Source: Acidobacteria bacterium Ga0074141
GTDB taxonomy: Bacteria > Acidobacteriota > Blastocatellia > Pyrinomonadales > Pyrinomonadaceae
Assembly: GCA_001464665.1 (NCBI GenBank)
Contig: LNDP01000024.1
Span: 186,001-250,000 of the forward strand
DNA: 64,000 bases
Reading direction: 5' to 3'
Made by a program: the position numbers and the translations under genes. Of the stretch, positions 18,094-27,288 are shown one piece after another. Under the pieces are notes generated by a model. That model saw only the letters and a list, made by a program, of their open reading frames with translations. It was not told the origin of the DNA and made no database searches. Numbering within the stretch: the stretch's first letter is position 1; each line of letters begins with the position of its first letter.

Positions 18094-20799
18094 TCAAATG
18101 AACGCAAAATCGTACTGTGCCTGGTGGATATGCGGGTCGGACGTCATATCGACGTAACCGAGATACGCTTCGATCTCCTCAAGCACGGCCTTCTCCGTTG
18201 TGCGAAGTGCATTTGCGACCTCGGGATGAACCCGAAGTGCCGTTTCCCTGACGTCCTCCAGTTCCTTTGAAAGCCGCCGGGCTTCCGCAAGTATTTCGTA
18301 ACAAACCGTTTGCGGCGACTTAACCCAACCCGCACCTTCGCAGTATTCGCAAACCGAACACATTGTCCGTTCGAGCGACTGCTTGACGCGTTTTCGGGTC
18401 ATGATAATGAGCCCGAAGTCATTGAAAGACAGCACCTTGGTCGGCGATTTGTCGCCTGAAAGAGCGGACTGCAGTGCCTGCGAGACCTTGTGCCGATTGC
18501 GGCGATCCTCCATATCGATCAGGTCGAGCACGATGATGCCGCCGAGATCGCGGAGCCTGATCTGTCTTGCGATCTCATCGACCGCTTCCATGTTCGTTCT
18601 GGTGATCGTGTCCTCGAGCCGGGCATTGCCCTTGCCGACGAACTTGCCGGTATTGACGTCGATCGCAACCAAAGCTTCGGTCTGATTGATAACGAGGTAA
18701 CCGCCGGATTTCAGCCAAACCCGCGGCTTAAGTGCCTTATCGATCTCTTCCTGGACGCCGTAGTTCTCAAGAATAGGCTGGTCCCGCGTATAGAGTTTGA
18801 CGCGATTGACCATCTTCGGCTGAATCCGATTTACGAACTCGACCGTCCGAAGATACTCTTCCTCGCTGTCCACGCGGATCGCGGTGAATTCATCAGAAAG
18901 CTGGTCGCGAAGCAAGCGCTGAATGATGTCAAGATCCTGGTGCACTATTGCCGGTGACTTTGCCTTCTCGGATGCCTTTTTGATGTCGAGCCAGGTCCTG
19001 ACAAGATAACGGGCGTCCTGCCGCAGATCTTCTTCCGAAATGCCGATCCCGGCCGTGCGGACAATGAAGCCCCCCGAGGGCACGTCTTCTTCGGCCTTGA
19101 TGCGCTGAATAAGCGTACGAAGCCGTCCGCGTTCGCTGGCGGATTCGATCTTTCGGGAAACCCCAAGATGCTCAACCGTCGGCATATAAACAAGGAAGCG
19201 TCCCGGAAGAGCGATATGCGACGTAATACGAGCGCCTTTCTTAGCGATCGGCTCTTTCGCTATCTGGACAAGAACTTCCTGGCCTTCGCGAAGAAGATCG
19301 GAAATGGTCGGCTGCCTGCGATCGCCTCGATCCGGTCGGCCCGACCGGTCTGGCCTTTCTTGCCTGTCTTGGCGTTCCGGTCGCTCTTGGCGTTCCGGTC
19401 TCGAGGGCCGGTTGTCGGTCGTATTATCTTGCGGCCCGTCGTCTCGCTGCTGGCCCCTTCCGCGGCCTCGTCGGCGACGGGTACGGCCGTTTCGATCCTG
19501 CTCTGATGAAGCGTCCGAATTATCACTTTCTGTATTTCCGTCGGTCATCTTATCTTCGACCTTTTCTTCCGCAGCGGGTTCAGACGGCTCGGGCTCGGCT
19601 TTATTTGCATTCTCTGCCGGTTCGGCGAGTTTCGGGTCTACATCTTCAAATCCGAGAAGATCGGATGACTTGTCGTCCGTCTCGTCACGCTTCGTTTTGC
19701 CGCCGCCGCGGCGACGTCCTCGGCCGCCCCTGCGAACCGCCATCTCGGCCTTTTCCTCACCTGCCTTCACGCTTGCCTCAGCATCTTCAAGCGGCTTTGC
19801 GGGATCCTCTTTCTTCTTCGCGCGGCTCGCTCTGGCCTTGGTCGGCTTATCTTTCTCATCCTTTGTCTTGGATGCCTTTGCAGTTCGAGAGGTGCTCTTC
19901 TTGGGTTTTTCTTCAGTCTTCGCTTCCGCAGCCGGCCCTTCATTTTCAGATGCGGCCGCCTTTTTGGTTCCTTTTCTTGACCGCGAACGTGCGGCGGGTT
20001 TTGCTTCTACTGCCGGAGCATCATCCTCGTCGGCAATCCGTTCAAACCCCGGAGCATCTGTCGTCAGGTCGTCGAGCAACGACCCGACCTCAGCTTCATC
20101 GGTCGATTCCATATCGAACTCGATCGCACGAACGCGATCCACGATCGCCTCCTGCATATAAGCGTCCTTGAACATTTCGCCGGTGTCGGCATCTTCGTCG
20201 ACTATTCGTTCGAAACCGGTGTCGTCGAGTTCAAATTCGACTTCCGACGCATCAACATACCCGAGATCTTCGTCTTCTGATTCGTCGCGGTCATCGACGT
20301 CATAGCTTTCTTTGGCCTTGGTAGGCTTGTCGACCCGCTCTTTCTGATCGCGTCTTCCGCGGCCTTTTCGTTCTGCTGGCACATCCGTAGACGTTTCGTC
20401 TTCCTCCTCGACCAGTTCACCGAGAGGCTCAGCGATCTCCTGTGCCGATTCCATCTGCTTCTCGCGTTCCGCCCTTGCCCGCTCGATGCGGTCGTTTGCT
20501 TCACGCTTCGCGTCATCCTGCGAGCTCTTCTTCGATTTCTCCATTACGATGCGTTCGATCTCTTCTTCTTCATCAAAGAAATCTGAGACGTACAGGAACG
20601 CATCGCGCTCAAGCCCGATTGCAACAAATGCAGACTGCATTCCCGGGAGAACTCGCTGGACCCGGCCTTTATAAATGTTTCCGGCAATCCCGGAATTCTC
20701 TTCACCGCGTTCGATGTAGTACTCGGAGACCCTACCATTCTCGATAATGGCGATCTTCCGTTCGCGTCCGTTGACGCTAATTATCATCTCTTTAGCCAT
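18094..20799 (-). CDS. rng: Ribonuclease E/G with a large insert splitting the S1 domain
   Basis: A 901-residue endoribonuclease for rRNA processing and mRNA decay. Start is ATG 20799 (AAAGGA just upstream; MAKEMIISVNG), not an earlier open codon. The S1 RNA-binding domain begins at residues 1-75 (GNIYKGRVQRVLPGMQSAFVAIG). It is interrupted by about 400 low-complexity acidic and basic residues (roughly 80-490) and resumes at ISDLLREGQEVLVQIAKEP. The catalytic core follows, with metal aspartates in VAIDVNTG (about 711) and VLDLIDM (about 756). A Zn-link-type cysteine cluster CSVCEYC lies near 815. There is no long C-terminal scaffold as in E. coli RNase E, so the insert may play that part. Confidence 0.95.
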   Translation of the reverse strand: MAKEMIISVNGRERKIAIIENGRVSEYYIERGEENSGIAGNIYKGRVQRVLPGMQSAFVAIGLERDAFLYVSDFFDEEEEIERIVMEKSKKSSQDDAKREANDRIERARAEREKQMESAQEIAEPLGELVEEEDETSTDVPAERKGRGRRDQKERVDKPTKAKESYDVDDRDESEDEDLGYVDASEVEFELDDTGFERIVDEDADTGEMFKDAYMQEAIVDRVRAIEFDMESTDEAEVGSLLDDLTTDAPGFERIADEDDAPAVEAKPAARSRSRKGTKKAAASENEGPAAEAKTEEKPKKSTSRTAKASKTKDEKDKPTKARASRAKKKEDPAKPLEDAEASVKAGEEKAEMAVRRGGRGRRRGGGKTKRDETDDKSSDLLGFEDVDPKLAEPAENANKAEPEPSEPAAEEKVEDKMTDGNTESDNSDASSEQDRNGRTRRRRGRGRGQQRDDGPQDNTTDNRPSRPERQERPERQDRQERPDRSGRPDRGDRRQPTISDLLREGQEVLVQIAKEPIAKKGARITSHIALPGRFLVYMPTVEHLGVSRKIESASERGRLRTLIQRIKAEEDVPSGGFIVRTAGIGISEEDLRQDARYLVRTWLDIKKASEKAKSPAIVHQDLDIIQRLLRDQLSDEFTAIRVDSEEEYLRTVEFVNRIQPKMVNRVKLYTRDQPILENYGVQEEIDKALKPRVWLKSGGYLVINQTEALVAIDVNTGKFVGKGNARLEDTITRTNMEAVDEIARQIRLRDLGGIIVLDLIDMEDRRNRHKVSQALQSALSGDKSPTKVLSFNDFGLIIMTRKRVKQSLERTMCSVCEYCEGAGWVKSPQTVCYEILAEARRLSKELEDVRETALRVHPEVANALRTTEKAVLEEIEAYLGYVDMTSDPHIHQAQYDFAFI

Positions 20800-21183
20800 A
20801 GATTTTCCTTTGTGGTCGGCCGGTTGCGGAGATCGGACAAAGGATGAAAGTAGGGTTGGTTGTGTTGAATGAGTCGGTAAGAACCTTCGCCAAGGCAAAG
20901 GATTGAGAATAGACCGGGGTCTTGCTGTTGACCTGCTTTTTCAGCAGGCCGAAGCAAATGGTGTGATCTTTCACTGAGAAACTCGTTCAAACGCCGAAAA
21001 TCTAACTTCGGCGGCCGGGAGCGACTTTCCCCTCAAGGAAGCGCTCTACCGATACTTTCTTTTCCTTTCGAGTGTCCGCAATTGGGCACAAAATAAGAAC
21101 TTTTGCAGTTCAATCTAATTCGGGCAATGCCCTAATAATGAACCTACGAGGGAAAGTATAGACGAAAACGCCGAATTGGTAAA
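20800..21183 (-). promoter_or_regulatory. Candidate promoter and long structured leader of the RNase E/G gene
   Basis: On the minus strand TTTACC (21183-21178), 17 bases, then TATACT (21160-21155) form a plausible promoter. This gives a start near 21147 and a roughly 350-base leader. The leader can form CGCCGAA/TTCGGCG (20992-21013) and CCTGCT-GAAAA-AGCAGG (20932-20948). In E. coli the rne mRNA also has a long leader through which RNase E represses itself; the same logic is inferred here. The plus side of this region serves the polymerase gene at 21262, for which I see no clear promoter. Confidence 0.5.
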
Positions 21184-21261
21184 TCTATTGGAAAGGAATA
21201 CTTTGAACGATTTGAAAATGCGGGGACGGCAGATAGAATTGGTTTGCAACGGTAGGAAAAT

Positions 21262-23031
21262 ATGGAAGTCTTTTTCGAACTGATCAAGGACGAAAGTTCC
21301 TTGCGGGCGGCCTGCGAGCAGCTTTCCAAAGAGCCTGTTCTCGGATTTGATACCGAGACGACTGCACTTGACCCTTATTTGGGCGAGCTGCGGCTCGTAC
21401 AGTTCAGCACGGGAAAACGCTCCGTGATCATAGACCTTCGCCTCTTCGGAGATGATCCCTCATCAAATCCCGCCCTTGTACCGCTCCGCAGCCTAATCGC
21501 GGCTGAGACACCTGTGAAGGTTGCTCACAATTCCAAATTTGATGCCAAATGGGTGCGGCATCATCTTGGGTGTGAGTTGGGAGGCATTTTCGACTCATAT
21601 CTTGCTAGCCTGCTTATAGCCGCAGGCGAATCGGAGCGGCGACATTCGCTTGCGGATGTTGTGCAGTTCTTCGTCGGTACTGAATTAGATAAGTCTCAGC
21701 AGGTGAGCGACTGGTCGGCAAACGAGCTTTCGCAGGTGCAGTTGGAATATGCGGCTCGCGACGCAGCGATCCTCCTGCCGCTTTACAGCCAGATGACCGA
21801 GCGGCTGAAGGCCGATGACCTGACGCGCGTGGCGGAACTTGAATTCAAAGCCGTGATGCCGGTTGCGCAAATGGAGTTAACGGGCTTTTTTCTTGATCAG
21901 GACCGATGGAAAGAGAACATCACCCGCACGAAAGCAGACCGCGACGTTATCGCTGACGAACTGCAGGAGATGCTGGCCGCCGGTGTTTCTCAGGTTTCGC
22001 TTTTCGGCCGGTCTGAGATCAATCTGGATTCGCAGGCGCAGGTTCACGACGCACTCACAAATCTCGGCGTGCCGGTTCCCGAATCTACGCGAGCGTCCCA
22101 GCTTGAGCCGCTCGCCGAGGGTTTTCCTGTTGTTGCGAAGTTGCTTGAGTACCGGACGCTGCAGAAAGCTCTGACCAGCTTTGGTGAAAATTATCTCGAG
22201 TTCATTCACCCAAAGACCGGCAGGGTCCATTCGGATTTCCGGCAGATCGGTGCACCGACGGGGCGCTTTTCGTGTTCGAACCCGAATTTGCAGCAGATCC
22301 CGCACGAGACAGCATACCGGCGATGTTTCCGAGCTGGTGATGGTCGAACCCTAGTCGTAGCAGACTATTCGCAGATCGAGCTTCGCATACTTGCTGATTT
22401 CTCTGGCGACAAAAACTTCATCGGAGCGTTCGAGAACGGTGCCGATTTCCACGCCGCGGCGGCGGCTCAGGTCTTCAAGGTCAAAGCTGAAGACGTCTCC
22501 CCCGACCAGCGATCGTTCGCAAAGCGCCTCAATTTTGGTGTTGTATATGGACTTGGGGCGGCACGCTTCGCCGCAATGACCGGCCTTTCTCAGGCCGAAG
22601 CCGAAGGCACTCTCCGCAGATATTTTGCGACCTATCCCGATTTGGACGGATATCTCCGAAAGAGCGGCGACAGCGCTCTGCGGACGCGGCTGGCCCGGAC
22701 GGCTTCCGGTAGGCTCTTAAAGATCCGATTCGACGAAAACGACCGGGCCGCGGCGGGTTCGGCCAAACGCTTTGGGACGAACATGCCGATCCAAGGCACC
22801 TCCGCCGATATCCTCAAGCGAGCCTTGAGTTTGATCCACGAAGAACTGCGCGAAACGAGCGCAAGATTGGTCAACATCGTTCACGACGAGATCGTTCTCG
22901 AGTGCGACGAGGCCGATGCGGATGAGATCTCTCAAAAACTCAGGAACGCGATGGTGGCGGCCGGGCGAGAATATATCAAAGCTGTGCCGATCGACGTTGA
23001 GGTCGCAATAAGCAAGGAATGGGCAAAATAA
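21262..23031 (+). CDS. PolA-like DNA polymerase with 3'-5' exonuclease, lacking the 5' nuclease
   Basis: A 589-residue family A DNA polymerase. The N-terminal DEDDy proofreading domain is complete: D30 and E32 (FDTET), D94 (NSKFD), Y163 and D167 (YAARD). The polymerase domain has motif A VVADYSQIELR (about 368), motif B RSFAKRLNFGVVYG (about 417-430) and motif C VHDE (about 540). The usual N-terminal 5'-3' exonuclease domain (about 290 residues) is missing and the protein begins directly at the exonuclease. It is therefore a Klenow-like enzyme, possibly for repair synthesis. A full-length PolA may exist elsewhere. It is divergent from the RNase E/G gene. Confidence 0.93.
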   Translation: MEVFFELIKDESSLRAACEQLSKEPVLGFDTETTALDPYLGELRLVQFSTGKRSVIIDLRLFGDDPSSNPALVPLRSLIAAETPVKVAHNSKFDAKWVRHHLGCELGGIFDSYLASLLIAAGESERRHSLADVVQFFVGTELDKSQQVSDWSANELSQVQLEYAARDAAILLPLYSQMTERLKADDLTRVAELEFKAVMPVAQMELTGFFLDQDRWKENITRTKADRDVIADELQEMLAAGVSQVSLFGRSEINLDSQAQVHDALTNLGVPVPESTRASQLEPLAEGFPVVAKLLEYRTLQKALTSFGENYLEFIHPKTGRVHSDFRQIGAPTGRFSCSNPNLQQIPHETAYRRCFRAGDGRTLVVADYSQIELRILADFSGDKNFIGAFENGADFHAAAAAQVFKVKAEDVSPDQRSFAKRLNFGVVYGLGAARFAAMTGLSQAEAEGTLRRYFATYPDLDGYLRKSGDSALRTRLARTASGRLLKIRFDENDRAAAGSAKRFGTNMPIQGTSADILKRALSLIHEELRETSARLVNIVHDEIVLECDEADADEISQKLRNAMVAAGREYIKAVPIDVEVAISKEWAK

Positions 23032-23061
23032 AGAGCGGTGGCCATGGGGCTCTGCTGAGTC

Positions 23062-23178
23062 CTAACGAGAACAATAGCTTGCCTTCGCCTCAGCTTCTTT
23101 CTTTAGGTCGTACAGCATCCGGGTGCAATTTTCGCAGATGATTTGTTCGTCCAGAGGTTTCCGTGAAGGATGACGTTC
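23062..23178 (-). pseudogene. Remnant of a C4 zinc-ribbon protein C-terminus
   Basis: The minus strand encodes a 38-residue open stretch containing IICENCTRMLYDLKKEAEA, closed by a TAG at 23064-23062 and preceded by a TGA at 23181-23179. It closely matches the last zinc hairpin of the complete gene about 2.7 kb further on (ITCENCTRILYVPAKLEQSEA). The first CxxC pair and the coiled-coil part are missing, so it looks like a decayed duplicate. The rest of the 332-base gap 23032-23363 shows nothing I can assign. Confidence 0.6.
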
Positions 23179-23363
23179 TCATTTATGGCTGTCGGGCTAA
23201 ACGATATGAGGCTTTGCGCCAGGGATCATCGATCTGCCCTTTCGGACGCTAAGGCGCACGGTTGGTTGACTTTCGCGTTAAACACGCAAACAATGCGAGT
23301 GTTCACCGAAATCCAAAAAGAAGATAAAGCGGCCCGCAAATGCCTCAAGCGGCCGTCTGAAAA

Positions 23364-25865
23364 ATGATCCAGAAAACTATGTCACGTCGTAGATCGCTGT
23401 CCTTGTTGCTTGCAGTTTCCACGCTGTTTCTGACCGCCTCGGCCCAACCTTCAAAGCGGCCGATGAGTCTCGATGACATTTTTAAGATAAAGAATGTCTC
23501 GGACCCTCAACTTTCGCCTGATGGTGAATGGGTCGCGTACGTGGTCTCGTCCACAGACGTCAAAGCCGACCGTTCGAGCTCGGATATTTGGATGGTGAGC
23601 TACGACGGCAAGAAGCAGCGTCAGATCACTTTCACAACGGCCGAGAGCGAGAGCCAGCCGCGTTGGAGCCCTGACGGTAAGTACCTTTCGTTCGTCTCGT
23701 CGCGTCCGGGCCCGAATCGCGGAAGCCAGATATGGTTGCTCGATGTTGAGGGCGGCGAAGCGAGGCAGCTTACCGACACAAAAGGCGGCATACAGGGTTA
23801 CGAATGGTCGCCCGATTCCAAGCGGCTTGTTATGGTCATCCGCGATCCGGACCCCGATGCTCCCCTTCCGGAGGCCACACCATCCGCCACAAAGCCGCCG
23901 AAGCCGATCGTTATCGACCGTTACAAGTTCAAGCAGGATGGCCAGGGTTACCTGACTTCGAACCGCAAAAGTTTTGTGAATATCTTTGATATCGAGTCGA
24001 AAAAGTTCGAACGGCTGACGAAAGGCAAAAGGGATGAATCGGCTCCGAGGTGGTCACCTGACGGGGCCAAGATCGCATTTCTCAGCAACCGCAAAGCCGA
24101 TCCCGACCGCGATCCGGCCCAGCAGATCTTTGTTGCGGATGCGAAACCAGGTTCGGCCGGAAAGGCCGTAACCCCGGAAGCGAACCGCGTCAGAGGCGGT
24201 ACGCTCGAATGGAGCCCGGATGGCCGGTGGCTTGCTTATCTTGAGAATGATGAGATCCGTTATGACGCCTACCAAACGCCACATCTCGCTCTTGTGCGGT
24301 CGGACGGCACCGAGGCTCCGTCACGGGTGAAGGCGGTGCAGGACATCGACCGCGGTGTCGGAGATATCAGGTTCAGCGATGACGGCTCTCGAATAAATTT
24401 TTTCGTTATCGACGATCGTTCTGTAATACCGGCGTCGGCCAGGCTTGCGGGCGGCGGCGTCGAACGAATGGCATCGCCGCCATTTGTTGGCAGTTCGTGG
24501 AGTTGGGCGAAAGGCCGTGTCGTAGTGCTCGTCGGCCAGACCGACCGCCCGAATGAGGTGTTTGCCTTTGAGGGCGGGTCAACCCGCCAGCTTACAAAGC
24601 ACAATGATGAAATATTTGCCGGGCTGGAAATGCCACCAACCGAGGGCGTCGAATTCAACAGCCCGGACGGCACCCGCGTTGGAGCTCTGCTAACCTATCC
24701 AGTCGGTTATCAACGCGGGACAAAAGTGCCGTTCCTGTTGCGGATCCATGGCGGTCCCAATGCACAAGATCAGTTCAATTTCAGCCCCGAACGCCATTTT
24801 TTCGCTGCAAACGGATATGCGGTAATGGCGGTAAACTATCGTGGCAGTTCCGGTCGCGGAAAGGCATTTTCGCGAGCGATCGCTGCGGACTGGGGAAACT
24901 ACGAGGTCGTTGATCTGCTTGCGGGCGTCGATCATGCGATCAGGATGGGTGTGGCAGACCCCGATAAGCTCGGGATCGGCGGCTGGAGCTACGGCGGAAT
25001 TCTCACAAACTATCTGATCGCCAGCGACACACGGTTCAAGGCCGGAACAAGCGGTGCGGGCACTGCATTTACGGTTTCTTATTACGGAGCGGACCAATAC
25101 ATCATTCAGTACGATAATGAGATCGGCCCGCCGTGGGAACCAAGGTCGTGGGAAACTTACCAGAAGCTCGGCTACCCTTTGCTAAAGGCAAACAAGATCA
25201 AAACGCCGACCCTTTATCTCGGCGGTGAGCGCGATTTCAATGTTCCGATCTCAGGCAGCGAGCAGATGTATCAGGCCCTGCGGAGCCTCGGCGTCGATAC
25301 GCAGCTGATCATTTATCCCAACGAGAATCACGGCATCCAAAGGCCGAGCTACGTACGGGACCGATATGAGCGTTACCTTGCCTGGTATGACAAATATGTG
25401 AGGAATTTACCGGTCGAGCCGAAGCCGATGATCGCAAAATGGGAAGGCACATGGAAAGGCCAGCTTAAGGTGCTGCCAGCGAAACCGGATGCTCCGGCGA
25501 CTGAAGTGACGATGGAGATCGGGCCATTTCCGATGGCCGATGGACAGTGCACTATGTGGAAGACGACCTACATGGAAGGCAGCACTATCAAAAGCCTGAA
25601 GGACTACAAATTATGCCGCGGAACCGGTGTGGATGACCTATACATTGACGAGGGCGGCGGTGTTAGGCTAGCCGGACGGGTAATAGGCGATGCTTTTGTT
25701 GTGACATTTAAGAACGATGCCACGGTGATGGTCTACACGCTAAAGCTTCGCGGTGAGGTGCTTGAACACGAGATCCTTATCGTGGATGACAAACCGGCGG
25801 TCAAGGGCATTGTGCCGATGATGCCGAAAGGCATCCAGCGGATCGAGCTTCGGCGTGTACCCTAA
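23364..25865 (+). CDS. S9-family serine peptidase (DPP/acylaminoacyl-peptidase type)
   Basis: An 833-residue secreted peptidase with a signal peptide (basic MSRRRSLSLLLAVSTLFL...). A WD40/PD40-like beta-propeller spans about 40-400, with repeats such as 'LSPDGEWVAYV', 'RWSPDGKYLSFVS' and 'EWSPDGRWLAYL'. The alpha/beta-hydrolase domain follows, with the nucleophile in GGWSYGG (Ser near 541), Asp in GERDFNVP (near 625) and His in NENHGIQ (near 656). About 150 extra residues at the C-terminus (from 685) form an unassigned beta-rich domain not usual in the family. It likely trims dipeptides or blocked peptides in the periplasm. Start may be 23364 or the ATG at 23379. Confidence 0.93.
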   Translation: MIQKTMSRRRSLSLLLAVSTLFLTASAQPSKRPMSLDDIFKIKNVSDPQLSPDGEWVAYVVSSTDVKADRSSSDIWMVSYDGKKQRQITFTTAESESQPRWSPDGKYLSFVSSRPGPNRGSQIWLLDVEGGEARQLTDTKGGIQGYEWSPDSKRLVMVIRDPDPDAPLPEATPSATKPPKPIVIDRYKFKQDGQGYLTSNRKSFVNIFDIESKKFERLTKGKRDESAPRWSPDGAKIAFLSNRKADPDRDPAQQIFVADAKPGSAGKAVTPEANRVRGGTLEWSPDGRWLAYLENDEIRYDAYQTPHLALVRSDGTEAPSRVKAVQDIDRGVGDIRFSDDGSRINFFVIDDRSVIPASARLAGGGVERMASPPFVGSSWSWAKGRVVVLVGQTDRPNEVFAFEGGSTRQLTKHNDEIFAGLEMPPTEGVEFNSPDGTRVGALLTYPVGYQRGTKVPFLLRIHGGPNAQDQFNFSPERHFFAANGYAVMAVNYRGSSGRGKAFSRAIAADWGNYEVVDLLAGVDHAIRMGVADPDKLGIGGWSYGGILTNYLIASDTRFKAGTSGAGTAFTVSYYGADQYIIQYDNEIGPPWEPRSWETYQKLGYPLLKANKIKTPTLYLGGERDFNVPISGSEQMYQALRSLGVDTQLIIYPNENHGIQRPSYVRDRYERYLAWYDKYVRNLPVEPKPMIAKWEGTWKGQLKVLPAKPDAPATEVTMEIGPFPMADGQCTMWKTTYMEGSTIKSLKDYKLCRGTGVDDLYIDEGGGVRLAGRVIGDAFVVTFKNDATVMVYTLKLRGEVLEHEILIVDDKPAVKGIVPMMPKGIQRIELRRVP

Positions 25866-25903
25866 GTGAAATGGTGGGGCCGCTTCAGGCAGCGGCCTCA
25901 CTT
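25866..25903. terminator. Hairpin shared by two convergent genes
   Basis: GGCCGCT (25878-25884), loop TCAGGC, AGCGGCC (25891-25897), extended by AGTGA/TCACT outside, then CTTTGTTC. It overlaps the last codons of the zinc-ribbon gene, whose TGA lies in the loop. It is a plausible bidirectional terminator with only a weak T-run. Confidence 0.45.
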
Positions 25904-26619
25904 TGTTCGAGTTTTGCAGGTACGTAAAGGATCCGGGTGCAATTCTCGCATGTGATGATGTTGTCCATCCTCCGCACCTCGACCTGCACCTGCGGACGCA
26001 ACGAAATAAAACAGGCACTGCACGAACCATTCACTACTTCAGCGACCGCGATACCATCCCGGCTACGCTGAACAAGCCTGTTATAAACCGACGCGAGATT
26101 CGCGGGGAGCGTGTCAAAAACACCGCCTCGGCCTGACTCGGCCACTCGTAATTCTGCGTGAGCCCGCTCTATCTCCTTATCGAACTCCGCAAAGGCCTCG
26201 TCCCGCTTCGAGTCAAGCGTATTTATCTCATCTGCTCGCTCCGCAAGTTCCTTTTCGACCTCTTCGATCGCGACCTGTTTCTCGACGATCTCGGTCTCAA
26301 ATACGGCGATCTGCTTCTGGAAAGCATCTATTTCCCGCATCGCCGTTTCGTACTCTTTCTGGTTCTGAGCGTGCTTCAGGTTACGGTCTGCTCGCTCAAG
26401 GTGTGTCCGGTTTTCAGCGATGCTGTTTTCGAGCGTTGCTTGTTCTGACTTTAAAGCAGCGAGGACATTTTGCCGTTCGCGGATAGAAAAAGCGTGCTGT
26501 TCAAACTCTTGTTCAAGTTCAGCACGCTTGGTTTCCGCGTTCCCAATGGTATTACGCAAATCTCTTATTTTTGTATCTGTGATCTGTAATTCGATCAACT
26601 TCTCTAACTCTGATCTCAC
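25885..26619 (-). CDS. Coiled-coil protein with C4-type zinc ribbon (CT398-like)
   Basis: A protein of about 244 residues. Most of it (about 1-180) is a long antiparallel coiled coil rich in Glu, Arg and Ala. The C-terminus holds a four-cysteine zinc ribbon: CSACF and CENCTRILY. This is the conserved CT398/DUF-type family of unclear function, often linked to nucleic-acid or flagellar/peptide handling by context only. The open frame reaches a TTG at 26649, but a GTG at 26619 is preceded by GGGAG at good spacing and gives the usual N-terminus (RSELEKLIELQ). A truncated relative lies at 23062-23178. Confidence 0.85.
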   Translation of the reverse strand: MRSELEKLIELQITDTKIRDLRNTIGNAETKRAELEQEFEQHAFSIRERQNVLAALKSEQATLENSIAENRTHLERADRNLKHAQNQKEYETAMREIDAFQKQIAVFETEIVEKQVAIEEVEKELAERADEINTLDSKRDEAFAEFDKEIERAHAELRVAESGRGGVFDTLPANLASVYNRLVQRSRDGIAVAEVVNGSCSACFISLRPQVQVEVRRMDNIITCENCTRILYVPAKLEQSEAAA

Positions 26620-26700
26620 TATTAAATATCTCCCAACGAATGATTGCAATCTGTCATTATATTACGAACCCGTTAAAAGTGAAACTGATGGCCAACCATT

Positions 26701-27213
26701 TCAGCTTAACATCCTGAACTGGCGATCAATTTCGACCGCGTCAAGCCTGCCAACGGCCTTCCCATTCTCCGCTATCGTCCACAATACCGAAACTTCGTTA
26801 CGGACGAGGGCGATCTCGCCAGATGCCTTGGGAAAGCCGAAATGTTTGATCCTGCCCATTGCGAGTGCTCCCCCACGCATGATCCCGTCGCCCGGAGCTC
26901 GTGTCCAACCGGCCTCGACGCTCAGGCATCTAAAGCCGTGTTTGATCTCGATCAGTATTCCGGTGAGATTTGTTCGGCCGAGCGAGAATCTGTGGCCATC
27001 GAGTCGTTCGACCGTGATCCCGATGGACTCACTTTCCCGGCTCGTCGCAAGCCGGATAAAAGCCTGGGCGAGCCAATCGATGCCCTCGCGACGGATCGCG
27101 TCGTTAGCACTCCGTAATCTCAGGTAGTCAGCGATCTCTTCGCGGCCTGCATTCATCGCAGTTTCCATGGCGGCGGCGATACGGGTTTCCCATTCGATAT
27201 CGAGTTCATTCAC
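26701..27213 (-). CDS. Conserved hypothetical protein, soluble
   Basis: A 170-residue soluble protein with a helical start (MNELDIEWETRIAAAMETA) and a beta-rich end (ALVRNEVSVLWTIAENG). No signal peptide, metal motif or known catalytic signature was recognised. It lies upstream of the zinc-ribbon gene on the same strand (about 80 bases gap) and diverges from the TPR gene at 27289. The antisense frames are interrupted, and its protein-like composition supports coding. Function unknown. Confidence 0.6.
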   Translation of the reverse strand: MNELDIEWETRIAAAMETAMNAGREEIADYLRLRSANDAIRREGIDWLAQAFIRLATSRESESIGITVERLDGHRFSLGRTNLTGILIEIKHGFRCLSVEAGWTRAPGDGIMRGGALAMGRIKHFGFPKASGEIALVRNEVSVLWTIAENGKAVGRLDAVEIDRQFRMLS

Positions 27214-27288
27214 GACATCCTGAGCATAAAGCGGTCGAAGGACAAAGGCAATTCCGTGATAGAATCGGAAGCTTAAGCGGCAATCTAT

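Noticed and set aside
19304-20161. A Ser/Arg-rich 285-residue plus-strand ORF
   Set aside because: It is the antisense of the low-complexity insert of RNase E/G, where biased composition removes stops.
23170-23367. A 65-residue plus-strand ORF before the S9 peptidase
   Set aside because: It overlaps the peptidase start, has no recognisable motif and lies opposite the zinc-ribbon remnant; too weak to call a gene.
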